From positions 1 through 64,000 of the forward strand of contig NW_027442240.1 in the NCBI RefSeq assembly GCF_048569485.1: a stretch of DNA of 64,000 bases. The letters run 5' to 3'. The first letter of the stretch is position 1, and each line of letters begins with the position of its first letter. Shown here in pieces: positions 15,001 through 24,750 of the stretch. Made by a program: the position numbers and the translations under genes. The notes beneath the pieces are model-generated. The model did no database searches, had not been told where the DNA came from, and worked only from the letters and a program-made list of their open reading frames with translations. The DNA comes from Anomaloglossus baeobatrachus (taxonomy: Eukaryota > Chordata > Amphibia > Anura > Aromobatidae).

Positions 15001-17669
15001 TGCCTTAAAAATGGCTTTAAAATGGATTTGGAGCATGGAGACGATTATCTCGGGATTGCAAGATAACCAAACAAAACTTTTAGTGGATTTCTACTTATTT
15101 TATTAAATATCATCTCCACCAAACAGGACAAGCTTGCATCTGTTATAGTTTTGGAGAAAAATGTGTTCATTTCATGTATGCGCGAAATGCCTTAAAAATG
15201 GCTTTAAAATGGATTTGGAGCATGGAGACGATTATCTCGGGATTGCAAGATAACCAAACAAAACTTTTAGTGGATTTCTACTTATTTTATTAAATATCAT
15301 CTCCACCAAACAGGACAAGCTTGCATCTGTTATAGTTTTGGAGAAAAATGTGTTCATTTCATGTATGCGCGAAATGCCTTAAAAATGGCTTTAAAATGGA
15401 TTTGGAGCATGGAGACGATTATCTCGGGATTGCAAGATAACCAAACAAAACTTTTAGTGGATTTCTACTTATTTTATTAAATATCATCTCCACCAAACAG
15501 GACAAGCTTGCATCTGTTATAGTTTTGGAGAAAAATGTGTTCATTTCATGTATGCGCGAAATGCCTTAAAAATGGCTTTAAAATGGATTTGGAGCATGGA
15601 GACGATTATCTCGGGATTGCAAGATAACCAAACAAAACTTTTAGTGGATTTCTACTTATTTTATTAAATATCATCTCCACCAAACAGGACAAGCTTGCAT
15701 CTGTTATAGTTTTGGAGAAAAATGTGTTCATTTCATGTATGCGCGAAATGCCTTAAAAATGGCTTTAAAATGGATTTGGAGCATGGAGACGATTATCTCG
15801 GGATTGCAAGATAACCAAACAAAACTTTTAGTGGATTTCTACTTATTTTATTAAATATCATCTCCACCAAACAGGACAAGCTTGCATCTGTTATAGTTTT
15901 GGAGAAAAATGTGTTCATTTCATGTATGCGCGAAATGCCTTAAAAATGGCTTTAAAATGGATTTGGAGCATGGAGACGATTATCTCTGGATTGCAAGATA
16001 ACCAAACAAAACTTTTAGTGGATTTCTACTTATTTTATTAAATATCATCTCCACCAAACAGGACAAGCTTGCATCTGTTATAGTTTTGGAGAAAAATGTG
16101 TTCATTTCATGTATGCGCGAAATGCCTTAAAAATGGCTTTAAAATGGATTTGGAGCATGGAGACGATTATCTCGGGATTGCAAGATAACCAAACAAAACT
16201 TTTAGTGGATTTCTACTTATTTTATTAAATATCATCTCCACCAAACAGGACAAGCTTGCATCTGTTATAGTTTTGGAGAAAAATGTGTTCATTTCATGTA
16301 TGCGCGAAATGCCTTAAAAATGGCTTTAAAATGGATTTGGAGCATGGAGACGATTATCTCGGGATTGCAAGATAACCAAACAAAACTTTTAGTGGATTTC
16401 TACTTATTTTATTAAATATCATCTCCACCAAACAGGACAAGCTTGCATCTGTTATAGTTTTGGAGAAAAATGTGTTCATTTCATGTATGCGCGAAATGCC
16501 TTAAAAATGGCTTTAAAATGGATTTGGAGCATGGAGACGATTATCTCGGGATTGCAAGATAACCAAACAAAACTTTTAGTGGATTTCTACTTATTTTATT
16601 AAATATCATCTCCACCAAACAGGACAAGCTTGCATCTGTTATAGTTTTGGAGAAAAATGTGTTCATTTCATGTATGCGCGAAATGCCTTAAAAATGGCTT
16701 TAAAATGGATTTGGAGCATGGAGACGATTATCTCGGGATTGCAAGATAACCAAACAAAACTTTTAGTGGATTTCTACTTATTTTATTAAATATCATCTCC
16801 ACCAAACAGGACAAGCTTGCATCTGTTATAGTTTTGGAGAAAAATGTGTTCATTTCATGTATGCGCGAAATGCCTTAAAAATGGCTTTAAAATGGATTTG
16901 GAGCATGGAGACGATTATCTCGGGATTGCAAGATAACCAAACAAAACTTTTAGTGGATTTCTACTTATTTTATTAAATATCATCTCCACCAAACAGGACA
17001 AGCTTGCATCTGTTATAGTTTTGGAGAAAAATGTGTTCATTTCATGTATGCGCGAAATGCCTTAAAAATGGCTTTAAAATGGATTTGGAGCATGGAGACG
17101 ATTATCTCGGGATTGCAAGATAACCAAACAAAACTTTTAGTGGATTTCTACTTATTTTATTAAATATCATCTCCACCAAACAGGACAAGCTTGCATCTGT
17201 TATAGTTTTGGAGAAAAATGTGTTCATTTCATGTATGCGCGAAATGCCTTAAAAATGGCTTTAAAATGGATTTGGAGCATGGAGACGATTATCTCGGGAT
17301 TGCAAGATAACCAAACAAAACTTTTAGTGGATTTCTACTTATTTTATTAAATATCATCTCCACCAAACAGGACAAGCTTGCATCTGTTATAGTTTTGGAG
17401 AAAAATGTGTTCATTTCATGTATGCGCGAAATGCCTTAAAAATGGCTTTAAAATGGATTTGGAGCATGGAGACGATTATCTCGGGATTGCAAGATAACCA
17501 AACAAAACTTTTAGTGGATTTCTACTTATTTTATTAAATATCATCTCCACCAAACAGGACAAGCTTGCATCTGTTATAGTTTTGGAGAAAAATGTGTTCA
17601 TTTCATGTATGCGCGAAATGCCTTAAAAATGGCTTTAAAATGGATTTGGAGCATGGAGACGATTATCTC
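1..17669. repeat. 187-bp satellite array, about 94.5 monomers
   Basis: A monomer beginning TTTTGGAGAAAAATGTG repeats every 187 bp from base 1 to base 17669: starts are seen at 1, 188, 375, 563 and finally 17580. The arithmetic (94 x 187 plus one base) allows only one net indel, an extra C near position 390 in the third monomer. The only substitution I noticed is near 15987 (CTCTGG for CTCGGG). The monomer is AT-rich with no open frame. A short palindromic stretch, CATTTC...GAAATG, surrounds the ATGCGC core. The array runs off the left edge and stops abruptly at phase 90 of the monomer. The period is close to a nucleosome repeat, as in many centromeric satellites, but nothing here proves a centromeric role. 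Such uniformity implies recent amplification or homogenisation. Confidence 0.97.
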
Positions 17670-18124
17670 AGGATTGTTCATAAGGCACTGAGACATATAC
17701 ATGTTCACACCATTATAAAGAACAAAGTATAAACATTGAGGTTTTTCTCACACCCATGTTCCTGTGTTCTTTGATATGATATGTGTTCATTTCCTTCACT
17801 ATATAGGATTGCAAGTTTTCCATTTGTACCTTAATGGCAATGACGCTATACAATTGAACACATATCATCCTGTTATCCATATAGGTGTGTATTTACCTGC
17901 TTGACTATTTTTGGTTGTTTGATCCAGAATGTTTCTCCAGATAGGTCATGTGGAAATTTTCTTTCCTCAGTACAAATGTTTTCACTATGGCTTTGGAAAA
18001 TTTTTTTGTATGTGCATCATGGTCATTTGACCCATTGTACTCTCAAGTAGCAATATATTGTACTGTTATGTTGTACTATGTACTAATTACGTGTTTATAT
18101 GGTTTTGTAACCCTTTATGATCTT
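17670..18124. other. Unassigned AT-rich spacer after the satellite
   Basis: Unique AT-rich sequence begins directly at the broken last satellite monomer. It holds only short open frames with no recognisable domain. Its pyrimidine-rich style and the motif that follows suggest it is the untranslated end of an old retroelement, but I cannot assign it. Confidence 0.4.
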
Positions 18125-18235
18125 AGATAACTTTATCCTTGATAAAGACCTAAAAACAAGTTCAAAACGTTGGATGAATTATCCTTTTGCACAAATAAAG
18201 AATTTTCAGCATTCTAAGAGTTCTTTTCTTACGTT
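18125..18235 (+). mobile_element. Penelope-like element tail motif (fragment)
   Basis: The stretch CTTGATAAAGACCTAAAAAC followed by TCAAAACGTTGG and then AAATAAAGAATTTTCAGC follows the pattern 'TGA-(T/A)-AAAG ... AAACGTT ... AATAAAG', which is common at the ends of Penelope-like elements and related retroposons of fish and frogs. A comparable motif on the opposite strand lies near 50163-50247. No reverse transcriptase is visible here. The assignment rests on pattern memory and is tentative. Confidence 0.35.
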
Positions 18236-18569
18236 ATTGATCACTATAGTGTGCCAGAGCTATTTCTATTGAATTAACTCTTATTTTTTCTGAGCACCTG
18301 CTATATACACAGTGAGCCAGACATATTCAATTTTCATTCAGAAGGCAGAGGGAAGCCTTAGCAGCTGAGCCTATATCTTGGCTTGTGAGCATTAGAACAG
18401 GCCGGCGATTACAGGGTAACATGAAAAATGTCCAGCTTGCATTATGACTAGAACATGACAATATCCTTTTAAGTACTAACCTATGATGCGTTCCTAAGCA
18501 GTTGATGTTATATGTTCTACATTTCATTTTCTGCATACTTTACAAGTAGTAGAATTTGCTTTGATATAG
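18236..18569. other. Unassigned stretch upstream of the SET-domain exons
   Basis: AT-rich sequence without a convincing open frame. Its right end (TTTGATATAG at 18560-18569) can serve as a splice acceptor for the exon that follows. Nothing else is recognised. Confidence 0.35.
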
Positions 18570-18837
18570 GCAACTGGATTTTCACAATGAAAAGGCAAAG
18601 GATAACGCCCGAAAAAGACGCCATACATTATGTCAGTGCCATCACTGACAAACCTGGATTGACCATGAAATACATCAATCCCCTTAAAGGTGAGTTAAAA
18701 CAAGTTTTAACTAAATTGCCTTAATATTGTCATGCATTAGAATGACTGTCTTAGGTAATGATAAATATTTTCTACAGGAAGAGGAGTGTTTGCTGAAACT
18801 GAAATCGAAAAAGGGAGTTTTGTTGCAGAATATCGAG
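18570..18837 (+). pseudogene. KMT5A-like SET-domain gene fragment, two exons
   Basis: Two exons read as one SET-domain segment resembling the H4K20 monomethyltransferase KMT5A (SETD8). Exon 1 (18570-18689) follows an AG acceptor. Its ATG is at 18587 and it encodes MKRQRITPEKDAIHYV and onward to NPLK. It ends at a consensus donor, AAAG|GTGAGT. A short 88-bp intron ends TTTTCTACAG. Exon 2 (18778-18837) encodes GRGVFAETEIEKGSFVAEYR, matching the start of the SET fold (GxGVFA, then FVxEY). It ends at a second consensus donor, GAG|GTGAGC. Phase 1 is conserved at both donors. The rest of the SET domain (NHS and GEELxxDY motifs) is absent, because gypsy-like sequence begins within a few bases of the second donor. 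The copy is therefore truncated, or its next exon lies elsewhere. Intact splice sites argue for DNA-level duplication rather than retroposition. Confidence 0.65.
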
Positions 18838-18840
18838 GTG

Positions 18841-19097
18841 AGCTCACGTATGCACTTACGATGGTAGACAACTACTCGAGATTTATGGTTGTGGTACAAG
18901 TCAAAGATCTAATGGCCCATACTGCAGCGAAGGTCTTCCAAGCACACTTATGCAGACCTCATGGCTACTCAGAGAGAGTCCTCACAGATCAAGGCACTGC
19001 CTTTGAAGCTGAAATCTTCAAGGACTTCTGCAGCTTTTACCGATGCAGGAAGATGCGTACTACACCCTACCATGCTCAAACCAATGGTTATCAACCT
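18841..19097 (+). mobile_element. Ty3/gypsy integrase-core fragment (gypsy-2 family)
   Basis: A fossil piece of integrase catalytic core. It carries the stretches TYALTMVDNYSRFMVV, LTDQGTAFEAE and TTPYHAQTNG, all typical of Ty3/gypsy integrases. It closely resembles the integrase at 63700-64000, so both belong to one family. It starts immediately after the second splice donor of the SET-domain fragment and is only a short remnant. It is broken at both ends and clearly old. Confidence 0.85.
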
Positions 19098-19225
19098 GCT
19101 CAGGACTTTACCCCATATTCCAGATGTGGCCTTACAAGTGATTTATAGAGGGGTAACAATACGTTGGGATCATCGGATCTAATCTCCCTTTTTATACACC
19201 CTAAAATCTTGTTTGCGTTAGAATA
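19098..19225 (-). mobile_element. CR1-like LINE fragment, reverse transcriptase C-terminal part
   Basis: On the minus strand the translation contains NKILGCIKRE and then LLPLYKSLVRPHLEYG. This is the hallmark 'LYKSLVRPHLEY' stretch of CR1/L3/jockey-type LINE reverse transcriptases. The piece covers only some 40 codons and sits between two gypsy-2 fragments of opposite orientation. It is a small 5'- and 3'-truncated relic. CR1 versus another jockey-superfamily clade cannot be settled from this length. Confidence 0.65.
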
Positions 19226-19975
19226 AACAATAACATCATAAAGGTATAGCAGTACCGTTTCAAAGTTTCGGTGTCCCAAGCAGCATTCCATCAGCCTCTG
19301 GAAGGTTCCTGGCAAATTGCACAGCTCGAAGGGCATGCTTTTGAACTCGCAGAGACCCATCGGGGTGGCAAAGGCGGTCTTCTTCCGGTCTGCCTCAGCA
19401 ACGGACACTTGCCAATAGTGACTAGTGAGATCAAGGGTAGAAAAATAATTTGCAGTTGTCAATGCAGCTAGCTATTCCTCAATACAGGGGAGTGGTGCTG
19501 TCCTTCTTCTTTAACAGGACCAACGGAGCTGCCCAGAGGCTACAACTGTCACGGATAACCCCAGCCTCCTTCATGTTGCTCAACATGTCCTTGGTACACT
19601 GGTAATGTGCAGGTAGATTTGGCTTATATCTCTCTTTGATGGGTGGGTGTGCACTTGTGGGGATGTAGTGTTTGACCCCTTTTATTTTTCAAAAGTCTAG
19701 CGGATGTTTGCTGAAGACTTGCTCGTATTCTTGCACTAGCCTGTAGACCCCCTTCTTGTGATGTGAAGGTGTGGAGTCAGTGCCTACGTGTAATTCCTTA
19801 CACCACTCCTCTGGCTGACTTGGTGAGCTGTCACTGAATGGGTGGGCTGAAGCAATGGTGGATGCTGCTGTTTGGATAGCATGTGTATCTACTGAGAACA
19901 GCTTATCAATGGTGGCAAATCGGAGCAGCTTAATCTTTTGCTCTCCGCAGTTCAACACTCTCATGGGCACTCTTC
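19226..19975 (-). mobile_element. Ty3/gypsy pol fragment (gypsy-2 family)
   Basis: Minus-strand remnant of a Ty3/gypsy pol. It carries the stretch before the reverse transcriptase (HVGTDSTPSHHKKGVYRLV, QEYEQVFSKHPLDF) and part of the reverse transcriptase itself (YFSTLDLTSHYWQVSV, then a YxDDVIVYS-type active-site region). It matches the element at 61669-64000 closely enough to be the same family. It lies head to head with the integrase piece at 18841. It is broken in several places, old, and has no LTR nearby. Confidence 0.8.
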
Positions 19976-20853
19976 CCTTCCATATTAATGAATAAAACTA
20001 TGATGTAAATAGCATATAGATACCCCACAAATGCAGATAAAAGTAGGTTATGGGAAAAGGGGGAAGAGAGAAACAGGAAAATAGTGGAATAAAGTATAAC
20101 TTCCAGGTGGGAGAGGAAATGGCAGCACAGCCAGTGGAGGTGAAGCAAGGGGAGCCTGCAACTAAAGAGTTGAGAGCGTTATCACATGGTGACTGAGCCT
20201 GATTGTAACGGGAGCATAGAGGTGCCGATCCTGTCTTACCTGCGTTGGTGTAGAAGTGGGTGTCCTGTGGTGGAGTCAGCTATGTGCAGTGGTGGCCGTG
20301 GGTTCTTTTATGTGCGACCGTAGTAATAGCTGTGCCCACTTCCTGTATGGGAGTGGAATGCAGTGAGGCTAATGGAACGCACGCCTGCGCATTTGTGTTT
20401 AACGTCGCGCATGTGCAGAACGGAGAAAAGGCTGCGCTCACTTCCTAATGAAAGGGAGTGAGACGCAGCTGGGAAGGGAAGGGAAAAGATTAGGGTTTGG
20501 GGATGATGAAAGGGCTTTCTACGGGCAAGGATGGCAAAGGGTGGCAGTGACGGAAAGTCAGGCAGATGGTCCTGTCCTGTCCTGTCCGTCCGTCTTTTTG
20601 TATCATGAATTGGAAAGACTGCAAGGGGGAGGGGAGGTGCTTGTGCCCAAAAGGAGGAGTTATTCAGATTCATTGCAGTGGGCGGCGGCTGCAAAAAGTA
20701 CCATTCTCCTTGTTTTTGCTCTGCAAAACAGCCTTTTCAAGGGTTTGGCTTGGGTGACAAAATGTCTTCTGTAGGCGTGGGTTTGTCTCCCTCTCCCTAA
20801 GATGTGTCCGGTATAGGCCAGGGTGCCACTCAAGGCCGTAACCAATTCGGGTT
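19976..20853. other. Unassigned intergenic stretch upstream of U2
   Basis: No gene recognised. A short run of CCTGT/CCGTC pentamers lies near 20571-20595. The open frames in this stretch overlap one another on both strands and look like chance. If the U2 copy that follows was duplicated with its promoter, the snRNA proximal and distal elements should lie within about 250 bp upstream of 20854. I could not identify them with confidence. Confidence 0.4.
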
Positions 20854-21226
20854 ATAGCTTCTCGGCCTTTTGGCTAAGATCAAGTGTAGTTTCGGAGGAC
20901 GCTACCTTGGTCGGTACTGGAAGGTGCCTGGGATTGCACGTCTGCCGGCCTTGAGGGAGTGTGTGCGCCTTCTGGTGACACATAGCCCTCTTGTGCCTGG
21001 ACGGTTCCCAGGCAACGGGAGGCGATCACCTTTGTTATTTTGAAGTCCTACTGATAAACAGAAAAAAAAAAATTAAATCTGTTCTTATCAGTTTAATATC
21101 TTATACGTCCCCTCTCTAGGGACCATATATTAAATGGATTTTTAGAACAAGGAGATGGAAAAAATCTTGCTCTGTCCACTCCACGCATTGACCTGGTATT
21201 GCAGTACCTCCAGGACCGGTGCACCC
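20854..21226 (+). pseudogene. U2 snRNA gene split by an insertion
   Basis: Bases 20854-20889 match the first 36 nt of vertebrate U2 snRNA, including CTTCTCGGCCTTTTGGCTAA and AAGTGTAG. After a 187-bp foreign insert the U2 sequence resumes at 21077 (ATCTGTTCTTATCAG) and runs to 21226 (GGTGCACC). The two parts add up to about 186 nt, essentially full length. Conserved landmarks are visible: the Sm-site region (GGATTTTTAGAAC) and the stem IV end (TGCAGTACCTCCAGG). Several substitutions occur in stem regions (CTTATACGTCCCCTCTCTAGGG). The insert falls inside the GUAGUA branch-site recognition sequence, so the copy cannot give normal U2. A snRNA 3' box follows, so the copy arose by DNA duplication rather than from reverse-transcribed RNA. 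Confidence 0.9.
20890..21076 (+). mobile_element. 187-bp poly(A)-tailed insert inside U2
   Basis: This block separates U2 nt 36 from nt 37. It starts TTCGGAGGACGCTACC, is GC-rich for its first 130 bp, and ends in a run of about eleven A residues followed by TTAAA. The A-tail on the U2 sense strand indicates target-primed reverse transcription. Non-LTR elements that home to U2 snRNA genes are known (Keno of the Tx1 clade; Utopia), and 5'-truncated copies or dependent SINEs would look like this. No open frame long enough to identify a clade is present, and I see no clear target-site duplication. An unrelated SINE that landed here by chance is the alternative. Confidence 0.55.
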
Positions 21227-21238
21227 CTTCTTAACCGA

Positions 21239-21253
21239 GTTTCCAAAAGCAGA
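21239..21253 (+). terminator. snRNA-type 3' box downstream of U2
   Basis: GTTTCCAAAAGCAGA fits the vertebrate snRNA 3' box consensus GTTTN0-3AAARNNAGA exactly. It begins 12 bp after the U2 3' end, inside the usual 9-19 bp window for Integrator-dependent 3' processing. Its presence shows that genomic flank was copied along with the U2 body. Confidence 0.75.
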
Positions 21254-22567
21254 ACTCAATTCACCTGATTCAAATGAGCCTCATTAGTGAATTGAAAGAA
21301 AGCAAAAACTTTATATGCACCTCAATTTGGCCAATTCACTTTTCACACTTTCACCCTTTTTTTTTATCTTTCACACCTTTTACTTGCTTTATTGATGCAA
21401 AAGCTGTGCCAAATAGCAAACTCATCTCCACTCAACTTGACCAACTCTGCTATGTCCCGTGCAGTATCTTATTCTCAGTCTTATCTAGATCATTTGCAAT
21501 TGAATAGAATAGATCCCTTTTGGACACATTGGATTCAGCTGCTGCAGTGACTGCAGGTGTTAGAAGATGCAGACTTGGCATCAGGTGCTGTCTATCAGAT
21601 TCCACTCCAATTAAAGCTTCCATTGTTTTTCGGTGTTTTCTTTGAGCAATGTCTTTAGTGATCTGTTGGCTCCCTCTCCTGGAGGAAGAGTTTGCTTGCT
21701 CTTGGACTTTCAAAAAGAGAGGTCATGATAGACATTTAGCTTCTGAGCCCAATTGGGGACAGTCATGGGTGATGAATGTTTTGCAACCTGCTGCGAAGCC
21801 TGATACCGCAATATAAGGAACGTCAAATACTAAGAATGGGCGGCCTATGAAAGAATTAGTACTTTCATTAAGCATACTTAAACGGCTAATTGGGAATAGA
21901 CAAACTGTAAAAAGCCCTCTGAGAAAGCCCCTCTCTATCCTTTGTCAGTAAGCTTTTCTGTAGTCTGCCTGTTGATGTATTTTCCGTTTGAACAGTGCAC
22001 AACATGAAGTGACGGAACACTGGCTTGTCACAATGTCCCCCGCTGACATCACAATAGCGCTGCTGCCTAGAAAGCCAGCTGCGCAGCAGAAGTTGCTCTT
22101 TGGGTGGGATGGTGGGCTAATGTATCTATTCCTGCTTGGTGAGAGTTTGACATGATCTAGAGCAACGAGTTCCAGCGGCTAGCGGTTGATTATTGGCTGT
22201 AATGGGGCTTTCTGGCTGGTGCTAGCCTTTCTTCTTAGCACACAGGAACCACAATCCCTACACCATGCTTCGATGGATTCTCTCATCCCAGCCCAGTAAA
22301 ACTACATATTTCACACAGTTATAGGCAGCCCATGGGCATTCACCTGGATTAAAACCCATAACAGCTCATAGACCAAACAATCAATCTACCACTGGACCAA
22401 AGACAGGAAGCTAAATCCACTGCCTGCGGTAACTAACTTAATCCTATAGGCTACTCACACAACAAACCCAAGAGAAAGGAAAAAAACATGGCTTCGATTA
22501 TCCATCCAATGAAAACGCATAACCATTGTGAGCCATTGGACAATGCAATTGCACACATGGTGACATG
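21254..22567. other. Unassigned stretch downstream of U2
   Basis: No coding region recognised. The first few hundred bases may be the ordinary 3' flank of a U2 repeat unit. Around 22330-22390 the sequence (GATTAAAACCC ... CTACCACTGGACCAAAG) vaguely recalls an inverted tRNA-derived SINE head, but the box elements are too degenerate to call. Minus-strand open frames here show no domain. Confidence 0.35.
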
Positions 22568-22924
22568 GTGCACGGCCCAATGAATCAAGTCTGTACTTCA
22601 TATTCACGGTTTAAGCCCTTGGGTTTTAATGTGTCCAGAGTACATATCCAGAAAGATTCCCTTTTTTTGTGCTAAGCACAAGTCAACAATACATTGTAAG
22701 CAGATTCTATTACCAGTCCCACACCATTTTGTGACGCATAATCACACAGTGGCCCAATTAAGATTCCAAGTCATCGAACATGTCCCAGCCATACGCAGAG
22801 GAGGCAATAGAATTAGGAAGCTCAAAGAAAGGGAATCTTTCTGGATATATACTCTGGGCACGTTGGAACCCAAGGGCTTAAACCATGAATATGAAGAACC
22901 GACTTGATTCATTGGGCCGTGCAC
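22568..22924. repeat. Foldback element with roughly 94-bp inverted arms
   Basis: The left arm 22568-22662 begins GTGCACGGCCCAATGAATCA. It is matched in reverse complement by the right arm 22831-22924, ending GATTCATTGGGCCGTGCAC. I count roughly nine in ten positions identical. The loop of about 168 bp has no coding capacity. The structure resembles a foldback or MITE-type non-autonomous element; its RNA would form a long hairpin. I see no obvious flanking duplication. Confidence 0.75.
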
Positions 22925-23370
22925 ATTTTTTCTAACGCCCGGTTCTTTTTCGTGTTCACACTATATATGGTTCCACTATGTATGGAGTTCCATTCTTCCT
23001 TGTTTTTTATTTGTCATGTTTGTCATGTCTGATCAACTGGTTACATTATGTCTGATTACCTTGTCTAACAGTTTTTTCTCCCCTTTCTTTACCTTCCATG
23101 TTCCCATAGTCACGTGAAATATCCCTGTTGCACTTGATTACGGCTCACTATTCACTATAGGATGTCTTATATCTAACATCACACTCTCACCCATCAGCAC
23201 TCTATAGGTTTGTATAAGGTATGCGCTTACACATCCGGTCCTCCATAGGTATTTCCACTTATGTAACACTATCCCTATGATCACTCATAACTCATACCCT
23301 TGTAGTCAATTACAGCCTCCTCTCTCCCCCCCTCCCCTTCTCCCTTTCCATCTATAATTTTGCCATATAT
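22925..23370. other. Pyrimidine-rich spacer before the hAT1 array
   Basis: AT- and pyrimidine-rich DNA with a C-rich tract near 23320-23345. No gene or repeat recognised. hAT1 sequence starts at 23371 without the terminal inverted repeat seen at its other end, so the left end of hAT1 is missing here. Confidence 0.4.
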
Positions 23371-24750
23371 ACTAGCAAACACTCAGTGTACCTAGTGGCA
23401 TCCTATTCGTGGCTATTGGACCTTGCTATAGTCCCACTAGTGCCAAGACATTTGCAGAGCGCATCTGCCTGCGTTGCACACTCCAACTAATTATAAGTAA
23501 GCCATTATACTAGCAAACACTCAGTGTACCTAGTGGCATCCTATTCGTGGCTATTGGACCTTGCTATAGTCCCACTAGTGCAAAGACATTTGCAGAGCAC
23601 GTCTGCCTGCATTGCACACTCCAACTTTTTTAAACTAAGCAATTTTACTAGCAAACACTCAGTGTACCTAGTGGCATCCTATACGTGGCTATTGGACTTT
23701 GCTATAGTCCCACTAGTGCCAAGACATTTGCAGAGCGCATCTGCCTGCGTTGCACACTCCAACTAATTATAAGTAAGCCATTATACTAGCAAACACTCAG
23801 TGTACCTAGTGGCATCCTATACGTGGCTATTGGACCTTGCTATAGTCCCACTAGTGCCAAGACATTTGCAGAGCGCATCTGCCTGCGTTGCACACTCCAA
23901 CTAATTATAAGTAAGCCATTATACTAGCAAATACTCAGTGTACCTAGTGGCATCCTATCTGTGGCTATTGGACTTTGCTATAGTCCCACTAGTGCCAAGA
24001 CATTTGCAGAGCGCATCTGCCTGCGTTGCACACTCCAACTAATTATAAGTAAGCCATTATACTAGCAAACACTCAGTGTACCTAGTGGCATCCTATACGT
24101 GGCTATTGGACTTTGCTATAGTCCCACTAGTGCCAAGACATTTGCAGAGCGCATCTGCCTGCGTTGCACACTCCAACTAATTATAAGTAAGCCATTATAC
24201 TAGCAAACACTCAGTGTACCTAGTGGCATCCTATACGTGGCTATTGGACTTTGCTATAGTCCCACTAGTGCCAAGACATTTGCAGAGCGCATCTGCCTGC
24301 GTTGCACACTCCAACTAATTTTAACTTAGCCATTATACTAGCAAACACTCAGTGTACCTAGTGGCATCCTATACGTGGCTATTGGACTTTGCTATAGTCC
24401 CACTAGTGCCAAGACATTTGCAGAGCGCATCTGCCTGCGTTGCACACTCCAACTAATTATAAGTAAGCCATTATACTAGCAAACACTCAGTGTACCTAGT
24501 GGCATCCTATACGTGGCTATTGGACTTTGCTATAGTCCCACTAGTGCCAAGACATTTGCAGAGCGCATCTGCCTGCGTTGCACACTCCAACTAATTTTAA
24601 CTTAGCCATTATACTAGCAAACACTCAGTGTACCTAGTGGCATCCTATACGTGGCTATTGGACTTTGCTATAGTCTCACTAGTGCCAAGACATTTGCAGA
24701 GCGCATCTGCCTGCGTTGCACACTCCAACTCATTATAACTAAGTTGCATT
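23371..24750 (+). repeat. hAT1 left leader array, ten 138-bp units
   Basis: Units start ACTAGCAAACACTCAG at 23371, 23509, 23647, 23785 and so on every 138 bp, ten in all. Most units differ at only a few diagnostic positions (for example GACTTTGC versus GACCTTGC, and ATTATAAGTAAG versus ATTTTAACTTAG). The second unit is a distinct B type ending TTTTTTAAACTAAGCAATTT. The array leads straight into the 5' untranslated region and the transposase ATG, so it is a transcribed or promoter-proximal leader in this family. Confidence 0.95.

Noticed and set aside
1-17669. CRISPR array or arrayed RNA genes
   Set aside because: There are no variable spacers between constant repeats; the whole 187 bp is constant. 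The context is eukaryotic.
1-17669. Hammerhead ribozyme in the satellite, as in some amphibian satellites
   Set aside because: The conserved CTGATGA core is absent from the monomer on both strands.
20260-20845. Overlapping open frames of 60-128 codons on both strands upstream of U2
   Set aside because: They are mutually overlapping, of mixed frame, in GC-richer DNA, with no domain or splice pattern.
20890-21076. The U2 insert as a spliceosomal intron
   Set aside because: It lacks GT...AG boundaries and ends in a poly(A) run instead.
20854-21226. Common origin of satellite, U2 and U2 insert because all are about 187 bp long
   Set aside because: The three sequences show no similarity; the equal lengths are a coincidence.
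20854-21226. U2 copy as a retropseudogene
   Set aside because: A perfect 3' box follows the U2 body and no poly(A) tail follows it, so genomic duplication fits better. The A-run belongs to the insert.
22330-22400. tRNA gene or tRNA-derived SINE on the minus strand
   Set aside because: Only a loose resemblance to a B box; no cloverleaf can be drawn with confidence.
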